DNA of 47,938 nucleotides from Blautia sp. (lineage in GTDB: Bacteria > Bacillota > Clostridia > Lachnospirales > Lachnospiraceae). The translations under genes were made by a program, and so were the position numbers. Below, piece after piece: positions 18,852 through 27,430 of the stretch (positions within the stretch are counted from its first letter, which is position 1; each line of letters begins with the position of its first letter). Location of the stretch: positions 249,777 through 297,714 of the forward strand of contig JAMPFM010000001.1 of NCBI GenBank assembly GCA_023664455.1, read 5' to 3'. The notes beneath the pieces are model-generated. The model was not told the DNA's origin. It saw nothing but the letters and a program-made list of their open reading frames with translations, and made no database searches.

Positions 18852-18879
18852 ATTATAGCAGAGAACAGGGAATTGTCAA
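18852..18879 (-). promoter_or_regulatory. sigma-A promoter of the carboxyltransferase gene
   Basis: On the minus strand: TTGACA (18874-18879), 16-base spacer, TATAAT (18852-18857) with TGC before it (extended -10). Both hexamers match consensus perfectly. It lies about 145 bases upstream of the ATG. Confidence 0.87.
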
Positions 18880-18943
18880 GAGGAAACCAGACAGGGCAGA
18901 AAGCATATGGTATAAAAGCAACGGTACAGAAGCCGATACAACG

Positions 18944-18981
18944 AAAAAACAGCCAGGGTTATTATTTCCCCCCGGCTGTTT
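18944..18981 (-). terminator. Intrinsic terminator of the HTH-glf operon
   Basis: AAACAGCC..GGG pairs with CCC.GGCTGTTT, followed by a T-run on the minus strand. The 5' arm lies inside the last glf codons and the stop codon is in the hairpin loop. Confidence 0.8.
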
Positions 18982-20110
18982 CCTGTCCTACCATACGCAA
19001 TGCCGCCGCAATGACTTTGTCCATGTCATAGTATTGATATTCCCCAAGACGTCCTCCGAACAGAACCCGCGGTTCTTTCTCGGCAAGCGCCCGGTAAGCC
19101 TGCAGCAAAGTGTTATTTTTTTCATCATTCACTGGATAATAAGGTTCCTCACCTGGTTTCCATTCCGCGGAATACTCCCGCGAAATCACAGTGCCCTTCT
19201 GTTTCCCGAATACAAAGTGTTTGTGTTCTATCACCCTCGTATATGGTGTTTCCCTATCCGTATAATTAACTACTGCGTTTCCCTGATAATTATCACATTC
19301 GGGCATTTCTTCCCATTCAAACCGCAATGAGCGGTATTCCAGACGTCCGAGACAATAGTCGAAATACTCATCAATCATTCCCGTATAAAGCACTTTTGCA
19401 AAGGTATTCCCTGCCCTGTCCGCAAAGTCTTCCTGCCGCCCTGTAGATGCGGGCAGGATATATTCCTGATAAGAAACTCCCGTCTTCACTTCTATCCCGG
19501 CTAACAATTTCTCTACGATACCCGTATACCCGTCAACCGGAATCCCCTGATAGATATCGTTAAAATAATTGTTATCATAGATGAAACGAAGCGGCAGTCT
19601 TTTGATAATAAAGGCGGGCAGTTCCTTGCAGCTGCGTCCCCATTGTTTCTCTGTATAACCTTTGATTAATTTCTCATAGACATCTGGTCCAACCAGAGAC
19701 AACGCCTGTTCCTCTAAGTTCTGCGGATTCCCGATTCCTGACTGTGCTATCTGTTCGGTGATTTTTGCCTTCGCCTGCGTGGGCGTTACAACGCCCCACA
19801 TCTGATGGAACGTATTCATATTAAAAGGAAGATTATAAAGTTCCTCACCGTACCTTGCCACAGGCGAATTTACATAATGATTAAACTCTGCAAACTGGCA
19901 GACGTAATTCCATACCGACTGATCCGACGTATGAAAAATATGTGCCCCATACTTATGTACGGGAATGTCCAGAATTGTCTCTGTATAAATATTTCCTGCT
20001 ATGTGACTTCTTTTGTCGATGACCAGGACTTTTTTCCCCTGCCTGGCCATCTCATGTGCAAAGACGGAACCGAACAGTCCGGAACCGACTACCAGATAAT
20101 CATATCGCAT
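18962..20110 (-). CDS. glf: UDP-galactopyranose mutase
   Basis: A 382-residue flavoenzyme converting UDP-galactopyranose to UDP-galactofuranose, the donor for galactofuranose in surface glycans. The FAD-binding start VVGSGLFGSVFAHEMARQG is followed by DKRSHIAGNIYTE. Other mutase motifs are VHKYGAHIFHTSD, then LIKGYTEKQWGR, and at the C-terminus VLFGGRLGEYQYYDMDKVI. Length is full. It follows the HTH gene by 5 bases and shares its promoter. With many glycosyltransferases across the divergent promoter region, it probably supplies UDP-Galf for a surface or filament glycan. Confidence 0.96.
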   Translation of the reverse strand: MRYDYLVVGSGLFGSVFAHEMARQGKKVLVIDKRSHIAGNIYTETILDIPVHKYGAHIFHTSDQSVWNYVCQFAEFNHYVNSPVARYGEELYNLPFNMNTFHQMWGVVTPTQAKAKITEQIAQSGIGNPQNLEEQALSLVGPDVYEKLIKGYTEKQWGRSCKELPAFIIKRLPLRFIYDNNYFNDIYQGIPVDGYTGIVEKLLAGIEVKTGVSYQEYILPASTGRQEDFADRAGNTFAKVLYTGMIDEYFDYCLGRLEYRSLRFEWEEMPECDNYQGNAVVNYTDRETPYTRVIEHKHFVFGKQKGTVISREYSAEWKPGEEPYYPVNDEKNNTLLQAYRALAEKEPRVLFGGRLGEYQYYDMDKVIAAALRMVGQETAGGK

Positions 20111-20115
20111 AACCG

Positions 20116-20454
20116 CTACTCCGCCGCCTGATATTTCTCAAGCTGCGCATAATCCTCCATCAGCTCCAATGCCTTCTTACGCCCATTTTTATTGAGTTTC
20201 ACATAGTACTGCATGACTCTGTTTTCCAGAATCTTGCTGCCAAGCGGACTCTTCTTATCCAATGGAGAAAAATCAACCGGATTCAGGTTCAGCTTATCGC
20301 ACATCCTGATTACGGTCCCGTATGCCATTCCCTCGATACCTCTGTCCAGTGCGGTTACAAGTGTAGAATATGGAATTTCCATTTCAATCGCGAATTGTCG
20401 TACGCTCTTGTACTGTAATAAAATTTCTGCTTTTAACATCTCTGCCTTAGTCAT
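20116..20454 (-). CDS. Small helix-turn-helix (XRE-like) regulator
   Basis: A 112-residue DNA-binding protein. Residues about 17-65 form a Cro/XRE-like helix-turn-helix: SVRQFAIEMEIPYSTLVTAL then MAYGTVIRMCDKLNLNPVDF. The C-terminal 45 residues are charged and helical, perhaps for dimerisation. A GGAGGG site precedes the ATG at 20454. It is the first gene of a pair with glf. A dyad at 20511-20528 lies next to its own -10, so it may repress itself and glf, or influence the divergent glycosyltransferase operon. Confidence 0.88.
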   Translation of the reverse strand: MTKAEMLKAEILLQYKSVRQFAIEMEIPYSTLVTALDRGIEGMAYGTVIRMCDKLNLNPVDFSPLDKKSPLGSKILENRVMQYYVKLNKNGRKKALELMEDYAQLEKYQAAE

Positions 20455-20510
20455 ATGCAGTCCCTCCTAAAATGTAAATTTTCATACTCATAGCGAAGAT
20501 GACCTCACCA

Positions 20511-20528
20511 ATCACTTTGCATAGTGAT
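20511..20528. promoter_or_regulatory. Candidate operator dyad of the HTH-glf operon
   Basis: ATCACT-TTGCAT-AGTGAT, an inverted repeat with perfect 6-base arms, directly next to the predicted -10 and covering the likely transcript start. The placement fits repression by a dimeric HTH protein. Confidence 0.55.
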
Positions 20529-20537
20529 ATTTTACCA
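20529..20537 (-). promoter_or_regulatory. Extended -10 promoter of the HTH-glf operon
   Basis: TGGTAAAAT on the minus strand (extended -10), about 75 bases before the HTH start; the -35 is weak. In the 300-base gap 20455-20761, this promoter and its dyad face away from the glycosyltransferase promoter at 20672-20700. Nothing else is evident in the gap. Confidence 0.55.
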
Positions 20538-20671
20538 TAAAAACCACAAAAAAGAAACCATTTCTTACATGTTTTAAACGTAATTTCGTAGCTATCATCG
20601 AAATTTTCTAAAAAAATCTTGAAAAATCGGATAGAATCGGGGAAAAACCGGGTCAAATCCAAGTGAAATCA

Positions 20672-20700
20672 TTGTAGGAATCCGCAAAAAATGATAAAAT
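20672..20700 (+). promoter_or_regulatory. sigma-A promoter of the glycosyltransferase operon
   Basis: TTGTAG (20672-20677), 17-base spacer, TAAAAT (20695-20700) with an extended TGA. It lies about 60 bases before the first GT2-TPR gene and is the only good promoter seen for the six-gene operon. No sigma-D site was found here. Confidence 0.65.
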
Positions 20701-20761
20701 AAGTTTGAAAAAAATTAACTTTAAAAAATTACGATTGCATAAAAAGAAAGGCTGATTGACT

Positions 20762-21814
20762 ATGTTACCCATTACCGTTTGTATGATTGCCAAAAATGAA
20801 GACATTCATATCGAAGAATGTCTCAAAAGACTGCGCCCCTGTAAATTTGAAATCGTGGTGGCAGATACCGGCTCTGTGGACAGAACCATAGAGACAGCGC
20901 GAAAATATACGGACAAGGTCTTTCATTTCGACTGGTGCAATGATTTCAGCGCCGCAAGAAATTTCTGCATCAGCCAGGCAACCAATGACTGGATTCTGAA
21001 TATAGACTGCGACGAATATCTGGAAAATATCAACCTTGCTGACTTAGAGGATCTCCTGCAAAACAATGCAGAGTCCGTAGGTATGATTATCCGCAACAAT
21101 CCCTATATCATCCAAGGCGTGCGCTCTGTCATGACAGAACGCATCGGCAGGCTTTTTAACCGCAGCTACTGTCATTATGAAGGCAGCATTCATGAACAGG
21201 TCACAACTTTAGATGGAAAAGAGCCGGACTCCTTTCCGCTTCCGCTCACCTTCTATCATGAAGGCTATGTGTCCGAATCTGATAAACGGATGCGCGCCAC
21301 CCGTAATCTGGAAATGCTTCTGCAGGATTTGGAACTGAAAGGGCCAAACCCCTATATCTATTTCCAGCTTGGGCAAAACTATATTTCCTTAAATGACTTA
21401 GAAAAAGCCGCCTACTATTATAAGCTGGGTATGGACCTCAACGCCGACCCGCATTCCGCTTTCGTCCAGAGTATGACGGAAACTTACGGCTACTGCCTGA
21501 TCGAGCTTGCCAAATATGATTTGGCGCTGACCTTACAAGACCACTACAGCCGTTTTGAAAAACATGCCGATTTCGTCTATCTGATGGGCATGATTTATAT
21601 GAAGAAAAAAATGTGGGATAAGGCGCTTGCAGAGTTTCAAAAAGCCACGACGCTTTCTTCCTATTCGCGCAAAGGCGTCAACAGCTACCGCGCCTACTAC
21701 AATATCGCCAGTATCTATGAAACGCTGGGAGACATGGAAAACGCCAAAAAATATTACCAAAAATGCGGCGATTACAGTAACGCTGTAAAAAGACTGGGAG
21801 AACTAAATCAATGA
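20762..21814 (+). CDS. GT2-TPR glycosyltransferase, copy 1
   Basis: A 350-residue protein with an N-terminal GT2 (GT-A fold) glycosyltransferase domain and C-terminal tetratricopeptide-like helical repeats from about residue 190. The family start PITVCMIAKNE, the donor motif ADTGSVDRT, the block WCNDFSAARNF and the metal-binding DCDE (82-85) are visible, followed by the acceptor-side SIHEQ. I chose the ATG at 20762; a TTG at 20756 would add two residues. First gene of an operon with four paralogues and a CgeB-like enzyme, overlapping the next gene by ATGA. Such GT2-TPR proteins occur in flagellin glycosylation islands, and flagellin lies at the end of this operon on the other strand. Substrate unknown. 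Confidence 0.93.
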   Translation: MLPITVCMIAKNEDIHIEECLKRLRPCKFEIVVADTGSVDRTIETARKYTDKVFHFDWCNDFSAARNFCISQATNDWILNIDCDEYLENINLADLEDLLQNNAESVGMIIRNNPYIIQGVRSVMTERIGRLFNRSYCHYEGSIHEQVTTLDGKEPDSFPLPLTFYHEGYVSESDKRMRATRNLEMLLQDLELKGPNPYIYFQLGQNYISLNDLEKAAYYYKLGMDLNADPHSAFVQSMTETYGYCLIELAKYDLALTLQDHYSRFEKHADFVYLMGMIYMKKKMWDKALAEFQKATTLSSYSRKGVNSYRAYYNIASIYETLGDMENAKKYYQKCGDYSNAVKRLGELNQ

Positions 21815-22881
21815 AACCAATGCCACTGCCAATTTCCGTTTGCATAATTGCCAAAAACGAAGAAAAACATCTGGAAGAATGCTTAAAGAGGTTGAAACCC
21901 TACCATTATGAGATAGTTTTGGTGGATACCGGCTCCACTGACAAGACACTGGATATCGCTGCAAACTATACCGATAACATTTTTCATTTTGACTGGATCA
22001 ACGATTTTAGCGCCGCCAGGAATTTTGCACTATCCAAGGCTTCCAATGATTGGATTTTATCGATTGACTGCGACGAATATCTGGAATCCATCGAAGAAGA
22101 CAAACTCCGTCTCTGCATGGATAAACACCCCCGCAGTCTGGGGCGGATTCTCATCCGCAGCCGTTTTAAGGAACAGGGTCTGACTTCTCTGGAAAACAGC
22201 CATGTCAGCCGCTTTTTTAACAGAAATTACTATTGCTTTTACGGCGCTATCCATGAACAGCTCGTGCCAAAAGAAAATTTCCCCACAGATACTTACGCCG
22301 CCCCTATTGCCGTTCTGCATGTGGGCTATGACGGTTCCGAAGAAGAAATGCGGGCAAAATCCCTGCGCAATCTGTCCCTCTTAGAGAAAGAGCTTGCCGC
22401 CAAGGGACCTGATGCGTACCTATACTGTCAGCTCGGACAAAGCTGCCGCAAACTGCAGGATTATGAGAAAGCCTATGAATGGTTCCAGCTAGGGCTTGCT
22501 ATGGATGTAGACCCCTCACAGGATTATGTGCGGACGATGGTCGAATCCTACGGCTACTGCCTGCTGGATTTAAAACGCCCCAAGGAAGCCCTGAATCTGC
22601 AAGGGGTTTACGACGTTTTCGCAGACAGGGCGGATTTCGTCTTCCTGATGGGACTTATTTATATGAACAACGGACTCTTCTCAGAAGCGATTGCAGAGTT
22701 TGAAAAGTCTACCACGATAAAACAGTTCAGCGTGGAAGGCGTCAACAGTTACCGCGCCAATTATAACATCGGCGTCATCTATGAATGTACCAATCATCCA
22801 GAAGAAGCCCGGACATATTATAAGAAATGCGGTGACTTTGAACCGGCAAAAGCACGGCTGCATTTTTTATCCAGACATTGA
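21811..22881 (+). CDS. GT2-TPR glycosyltransferase, copy 2
   Basis: A 356-residue paralogue of copy 1 and the one most like it (LEECLKRLKP, then HFDWINDFSAARNF). The GT2 domain holds LVDTGSTDKT, DCDE at 86-89 and AIHEQ; TPR-like repeats fill the C-terminal part. The start codon overlaps the previous stop (ATGA), so the two are translationally coupled. The N-terminus carries four extra residues before PISVCIIAKNEE. It ends 31 bases before the CgeB-like gene. The likely role is addition of one sugar of a glycan chain on a filament or surface protein; donor and acceptor cannot be told from sequence. Confidence 0.93.
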   Translation: MKPMPLPISVCIIAKNEEKHLEECLKRLKPYHYEIVLVDTGSTDKTLDIAANYTDNIFHFDWINDFSAARNFALSKASNDWILSIDCDEYLESIEEDKLRLCMDKHPRSLGRILIRSRFKEQGLTSLENSHVSRFFNRNYYCFYGAIHEQLVPKENFPTDTYAAPIAVLHVGYDGSEEEMRAKSLRNLSLLEKELAAKGPDAYLYCQLGQSCRKLQDYEKAYEWFQLGLAMDVDPSQDYVRTMVESYGYCLLDLKRPKEALNLQGVYDVFADRADFVFLMGLIYMNNGLFSEAIAEFEKSTTIKQFSVEGVNSYRANYNIGVIYECTNHPEEARTYYKKCGDFEPAKARLHFLSRH

Positions 22882-22912
22882 TTATTCTGCAAAATTATGT
22901 CATACTATCTAT

Positions 22913-24067
22913 ATGAAAATACTATTGATTGAATGGGCAAGTTTTGGAAATGAAGATATGAAAGAGGCTTTTCGTAAAGAAGGGCATACTCTCGTCTGCT
23001 TTCCTTTCTCCAATAAGGATTCCAGACATGACGAGGCGATAATGGCCAAGCTTTCTGCTTCGCTGCATCGGGAAGTTCCCGATATCGTCTTTTCTTTTAA
23101 TTATTTTCCGGTAATATCCAATGTCTGTAAGAAAGAGAATATCCCTTATATTTCCTGGATTTATGACAGTCCTTATGTCATGCTGTATTCTTACACCACC
23201 ATCAATCCCTGCAATGTGATTTATGTATTCGACAAAGAATTGTACCTGGAATTTCACAACGCGGGCATCTCTACAGTGCACTATCTGCCTATGGCGGCAA
23301 ATACCGAGCGGCTGGATGGACTAAGCGTAAGCGATACGGCGCCATGCTATGATATCTCTTTCGTCGGCTCTTTATATACGGAAAAACATAATTTTTTTGA
23401 CAGGATGAACAGCTTATCTGACTATACAAAAGGCTATCTGGACGCGCTGATGGCTTCCCAGATGCAGATACAGGGCTATAACTTCATCCAGGAATCCTTA
23501 GCCCCCATTATGGAGGATTTATACCGTGCCCTGCCTATGGATCCGAATCCTGACGGTGTAGAAACAAGAGAATATCTTTATGCCCAATATGTGATTAACC
23601 GCAAAATCACCGGCATGGAACGCGTCAGTCTATTACAGGCAATTTCTGCGCGCCATCCCTTTGACTTATTTACCCATGACCCGCAATTTAAGCTGCCTAA
23701 CCTACAAAACCACGGCAGCGTGGAACCCTACCGGGAAATGCCCCTGGTCTTTAAACGCAGTAAAATCAACCTAAACATTTCCCTGCGCAGCATCAAAAGC
23801 GGTATCCCGCAGCGGGCTTTCGACATTATGGGCAGCGGCGGTTTCCTGCTTAGTAATTATCAGAATGATTTCCTGGACTATTTCATTCCGGGGGAAGATT
23901 TCGATTTTTATGAAAGCGAAGCAGATTTGCTGTGCAAAATAGAATATTATTTATCCCACGACGAAGAACGGCGTGCGATTGCCAGAAACGGACACGACAA
24001 ACTTGTGGCCGGACACACTTACCGCCACCGCGTAAGACAGATGCTGCAGGAGCTGCCGATGGCGTGA
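22913..24067 (+). CDS. DUF3880/CgeB-like glycosyltransferase, copy 1
   Basis: A 384-residue GT-B type enzyme. The N-terminal half fits DUF3880 (PYISWIYDSPYVMLYS). The C-terminal half has the glycosyltransferase block INLNISLRSIKSGIPQRAFD then IMGSGGFLLSNYQ, and a final ARNGHDKL helix, as in the CgeB family of spore and flagellin glycosylation clusters. The start is taken at the ATG at 22913 (MKILLIEW), in line with its paralogues. No convincing ribosome binding site is visible and an upstream in-frame ATG at 22781 would overlap copy 2, so the start is uncertain. It is embedded among GT2-TPR genes. Two paralogues lie at 32779-33948 and 34071-35270. Confidence 0.88.
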   Translation: MKILLIEWASFGNEDMKEAFRKEGHTLVCFPFSNKDSRHDEAIMAKLSASLHREVPDIVFSFNYFPVISNVCKKENIPYISWIYDSPYVMLYSYTTINPCNVIYVFDKELYLEFHNAGISTVHYLPMAANTERLDGLSVSDTAPCYDISFVGSLYTEKHNFFDRMNSLSDYTKGYLDALMASQMQIQGYNFIQESLAPIMEDLYRALPMDPNPDGVETREYLYAQYVINRKITGMERVSLLQAISARHPFDLFTHDPQFKLPNLQNHGSVEPYREMPLVFKRSKINLNISLRSIKSGIPQRAFDIMGSGGFLLSNYQNDFLDYFIPGEDFDFYESEADLLCKIEYYLSHDEERRAIARNGHDKLVAGHTYRHRVRQMLQELPMA

Positions 24068-24110
24068 GACTTACGATGATAAACAATTCAAATCAATAAA
24101 GGAGAACCCC

Positions 24111-25199
24111 ATGATTCCTATTTCAGTCTGCATTATTACGAAAAATGAAGAACAACATATCGGCAAATGTCTTGCCCCCTTAGTTCCTTACGGTTTTGAA
24201 ATCATTGTCGTGGACACCGGCTCCACCGATTCTACCAAGGAAATTGCCTTGCAATACACCGATTTGGTATATGATTTTGAATGGATTAACGATTTCAGCG
24301 CGGCAAGAAACTTTTCACTGAAAAAAGCGTCCCATAACTATGTACTAATCCTGGATAGCGACGAATTTCTGATTGATTTGGATATTGATGCGCTCTATCA
24401 GGAAATCGAACAACACCCCCGCTCCGTCGGGATGCTTCTTAGGAACAATTACTATGACGCCCAGGGGAAAACCTACAATTCCCCTGATAGGGTAGAACGC
24501 CTTTTTCATAAACGTTATTACGAATATCGCTCGACGATTCATGAACAGGTTACCGAAATCAAGACAAACGGCACCTATTATGAGCGGTATAACATTCCTC
24601 TCACCGTAGACCATATGGGCTATATTGGCGGCAGGGCGGCCATGCTGAAAAAAGTAGAGCGTAATAATACCCTTTTGCTGAAGGAAATTGAAAAACACCC
24701 GACCGAACCCTATTTCTATTTCCAGGTAGGGCAGTCCTATAACAGCATCGACGATTATGAAAATGCCTATCTCTATTATAAGAAGGCTTTCGAGTTTCCC
24801 ATCAGTGACGACCAGCCCTGGCTGCCGATGATTGCGTCTGCATTTATGAATGCCATGACGAAAACCGGACGCCATGCAGAAGCCCTCGCCTTCTTTGAAC
24901 CCAGATACGAGCGTTTTGCCAGGGAAGCGAGTTTTCTTACCAATATGGGGCTTGTCTATCTGAATAATAATCAGCCGCTGAAAGCGATGATGGAATTTAT
25001 CAAGGCAACCAAATGCCCCTATACCGAAGTGGAAGGTTCCAATACCTTTATCGCCTATTATAATATGGGATTAGTCAATGAAATGCTGGGGAAACTTCCC
25101 ACTGCCATCGAATTTTATCAGACCTCTGCGGGCTATGGGTATCCGCTAGCGATTAACAGGCTGCAGGAGCTGAGGGTTCCGATGAATCGGACAGAATAG
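24111..25199 (+). CDS. GT2-TPR glycosyltransferase, copy 3
   Basis: A 362-residue GT2-TPR paralogue with a good AAAGGAG site. The GT2 domain shows PISVCIITKNEE, VVDTGSTDST and EWINDFSAARNF. The metal motif is DSDE at 82-85, unlike the DCDE of copies 1, 2 and 4, and it is followed by TIHEQ. The TPR region (FYFQVGQSYNSIDDYENAYL onward) is conserved. The different metal-motif residue and diverged middle region suggest a different donor or acceptor from its neighbours. It is separated from the CgeB-like gene by 43 bases and from copy 4 by 23 bases. Confidence 0.93.
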   Translation: MIPISVCIITKNEEQHIGKCLAPLVPYGFEIIVVDTGSTDSTKEIALQYTDLVYDFEWINDFSAARNFSLKKASHNYVLILDSDEFLIDLDIDALYQEIEQHPRSVGMLLRNNYYDAQGKTYNSPDRVERLFHKRYYEYRSTIHEQVTEIKTNGTYYERYNIPLTVDHMGYIGGRAAMLKKVERNNTLLLKEIEKHPTEPYFYFQVGQSYNSIDDYENAYLYYKKAFEFPISDDQPWLPMIASAFMNAMTKTGRHAEALAFFEPRYERFAREASFLTNMGLVYLNNNQPLKAMMEFIKATKCPYTEVEGSNTFIAYYNMGLVNEMLGKLPTAIEFYQTSAGYGYPLAINRLQELRVPMNRTE

Positions 25200-25222
25200 A
25201 AAAAAAGAAAGGAAATATCGAA

Positions 25223-26293
25223 ATGCAGCCCATTTCCGTATGTATTATTGCTAAGAATGAAGAAAAAAGAATTGAGAAGTGTCTTGCTTCTATTAAACCT
25301 TATGATTTTGAAATTATTGTAGTGGATACCGGATCTAGTGATGGCACGAAGGAAATTGCGGCAAAGTATGCGGATCGGGTTCTGGATTTTGCCTGGTGTG
25401 ACGACTTTAGCGCCGCCAGGAATTTTTCTCTGCGCGCAGCCTCCAACAATTGGATTTTCATGATGGACTGCGACGAACAGATTAAAAATATCGATGTGGA
25501 AGAATTGACCTGGTTCCGTAAACACTTATCAGGCAGTGTAGGCTCGGTATCGAGGGAAAACCTTGTTACCGAAAATGGGGTTCTTACACTCAACAATACG
25601 GATTATACAGAACGTTTTTTCGATAAAAGGCTCTTTCATTATACCGGCATGATTCATGAGCAGCTCACGCCCATCCGGGGAAAAGAAATTTCCGCCTATC
25701 TACTAAAAACAACACTCCTGCATACCGGATACGACATGACCGAAGAAGAACGCATCGCCAAGCATCAGCGTAACTTAACGCTCTTACAGAAGCAGCTTCT
25801 ACAGGAACCAGACAATCCCTATCTGTATTATCAATTAGGAAAAACCTGTGAGATTATCGAAGATTTCGCCCATGCCTGTGAATACTATGACAAAGGACTG
25901 TCCTTTGATTTAGACCCGGAGCTTGCTTATGTACAGGCGATGGTCGTATCCTATGGGAACGCCCTGCTGCGCACCGGACAGGAAGAAACTGCGCTGGGCT
26001 TTGAAGGGATTTATGACGCTTTTGCACCTGTCGCGGATTTCCTCTATCTGATGGGGAATATCTATAAACAGAATCACATGTATGAACAGGCGCTGACGCA
26101 GTATCAAAAAGCAATCGGCGTCCCGCTTTGTAAACAAAACGGCGCCAACAGTTTTCTTCCAATTTATCAAATCGGCGAAATCTGTATGCAGCTAGGGGAT
26201 ATCCCTTCCGCCGCGGCCTGTTATGAGAAATGCGGCGATTTTGCACCGGCAAAAGAGCGGCTGGAACGATTAAAGAAGGGGGGCGCATTATGA
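25223..26293 (+). CDS. GT2-TPR glycosyltransferase, copy 4
   Basis: A 356-residue GT2-TPR paralogue. It shows PISVCIIAKNEE, VVDTGSSDGT, AWCDDFSAARNF, DCDE at 82-85 and MIHEQ, then TPR-like repeats ending in a CYEKCGDFAPAKERL helix that also closes copies 1 and 2. An AAAGGAAAT site precedes the ATG. Its stop overlaps the start of copy 5 (ATGA), so the last two genes are coupled. Role as for the other copies: probable stepwise glycosyl transfer to a filament or surface acceptor. Confidence 0.93.
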   Translation: MQPISVCIIAKNEEKRIEKCLASIKPYDFEIIVVDTGSSDGTKEIAAKYADRVLDFAWCDDFSAARNFSLRAASNNWIFMMDCDEQIKNIDVEELTWFRKHLSGSVGSVSRENLVTENGVLTLNNTDYTERFFDKRLFHYTGMIHEQLTPIRGKEISAYLLKTTLLHTGYDMTEEERIAKHQRNLTLLQKQLLQEPDNPYLYYQLGKTCEIIEDFAHACEYYDKGLSFDLDPELAYVQAMVVSYGNALLRTGQEETALGFEGIYDAFAPVADFLYLMGNIYKQNHMYEQALTQYQKAIGVPLCKQNGANSFLPIYQIGEICMQLGDIPSAAACYEKCGDFAPAKERLERLKKGGAL

Positions 26294-27339
26294 TTCCTAT
26301 TTCTGTATGCATCATTACCAAAAATGAAGCGGAGCGGCTGGAAAAATGCTTATCCGCCATCAAACCTTACGGTTTTGAAATCGTCGTCGTGGATACCGGC
26401 TCTAGTGATTCTTCCAAGGAAGTCGCCGCCAGATACACCGACAAACTCTACGATTTTGAATGGATTAACGATTTCAGCGCAGCGAGAAATTACTCCATCA
26501 GCCGTGCTTCCCATAATGTCATCCTCTGCTTAGATACGGATGAATATATCACCAAACTGGATTTAGAACAATTACAGATCCTGATTGGGCAGAACCCGAA
26601 AAGCACTGGTATGATTGAGCGGCTGGATTATTTCGAGGAAGGCGGCGAAAAACGCTGCCAGATTTGCCGTATCGAGCGCATCTTCAATCGCAAATACTAT
26701 CACTATGAAAGAGCCATTCACGAAGTCCTCGTTCCTCTGGGCAGCATTCCCCATACCTCTTATGACGCTCCCCTTACAGCGGAGCACGACGGCTATATGG
26801 GCAGCGGGGAGCAGCTTAGGGAAAAAGCCCTGCGCGATAGGGATCTTCTGCTGGAAGAAATCAAGGCGGAGCCGGACAATCCCTACAACTACTTCCAGGT
26901 TGCCCAAAGCTATATGCTGATGCGGGATATGGAACATGCCTGCGAATATTTTGAAATTGCCATGAAGCATCACCCCAATCCGGCGGACGAGTACACGCCT
27001 GTCCTGATTTGCAATTATGGCAATCTCTTATTGGATAACAATAAACTTGAAGAAGCGATATTACTCCTATCTTATTACGATTATTATGATGATACCGTAG
27101 ATTATCTCTGTATGATTGGACGCGCCTACCTTCTCGCAAAGCAGCCCTTAAAAGCGCTGCCGGAATTTGTAAAAGCCCTGACCGCGCCTAAGCGTATTTC
27201 CGTAGAAGCCAAGGTTCCTTCCTATTATATCGGTTTTATTTACGAGCTGTTTGGGAAAAAAGATATCGCCCGCGGACACTATCAAAGCTGCGGTACCTAT
27301 GCGCCGGCATTGGAAGCGCTGGAACGATTAGAACACTGA
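26290..27339 (+). CDS. GT2-TPR glycosyltransferase, copy 5
   Basis: A 349-residue GT2-TPR paralogue, last in the operon. The ATG at 26290 overlaps the stop of copy 4 and is preceded by AAGGGGGG. The GT2 domain shows VVDTGSSDSS, EWINDFSAARNY and the metal motif DTDE at 82-85. The conserved IHEQ of the other copies is IHEV here, a change at a normally invariant position beside the predicted active site, so the acceptor or activity may differ. The TPR part ends in YQSCGTYAPALEAL. The gene converges on the flagellin gene, with a shared hairpin between them. Confidence 0.92.
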   Translation: MIPISVCIITKNEAERLEKCLSAIKPYGFEIVVVDTGSSDSSKEVAARYTDKLYDFEWINDFSAARNYSISRASHNVILCLDTDEYITKLDLEQLQILIGQNPKSTGMIERLDYFEEGGEKRCQICRIERIFNRKYYHYERAIHEVLVPLGSIPHTSYDAPLTAEHDGYMGSGEQLREKALRDRDLLLEEIKAEPDNPYNYFQVAQSYMLMRDMEHACEYFEIAMKHHPNPADEYTPVLICNYGNLLLDNNKLEEAILLLSYYDYYDDTVDYLCMIGRAYLLAKQPLKALPEFVKALTAPKRISVEAKVPSYYIGFIYELFGKKDIARGHYQSCGTYAPALEALERLEH

Positions 27340-27354
27340 TTGACATTTTATTTT

Positions 27355-27385
27355 AAAAAGAAGCCACTCCATCTGGAGTGGCTTC
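27355..27385. terminator. Terminator between the glycosyltransferase operon and flagellin
   Basis: GAAGCCACTCC and GGAGTGGCTTC form a perfect 11-base stem with a 4-base loop. On the minus strand it is followed by TTTTT, a strong intrinsic terminator for flagellin. On the plus strand the T-run is weak, but it may also end the glycosyltransferase operon. Confidence 0.87.
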
Positions 27386-27430
27386 TCTGGTAGTTTTACC
27401 TTACGATGTCTTGTAACAACTATGCTGTCA

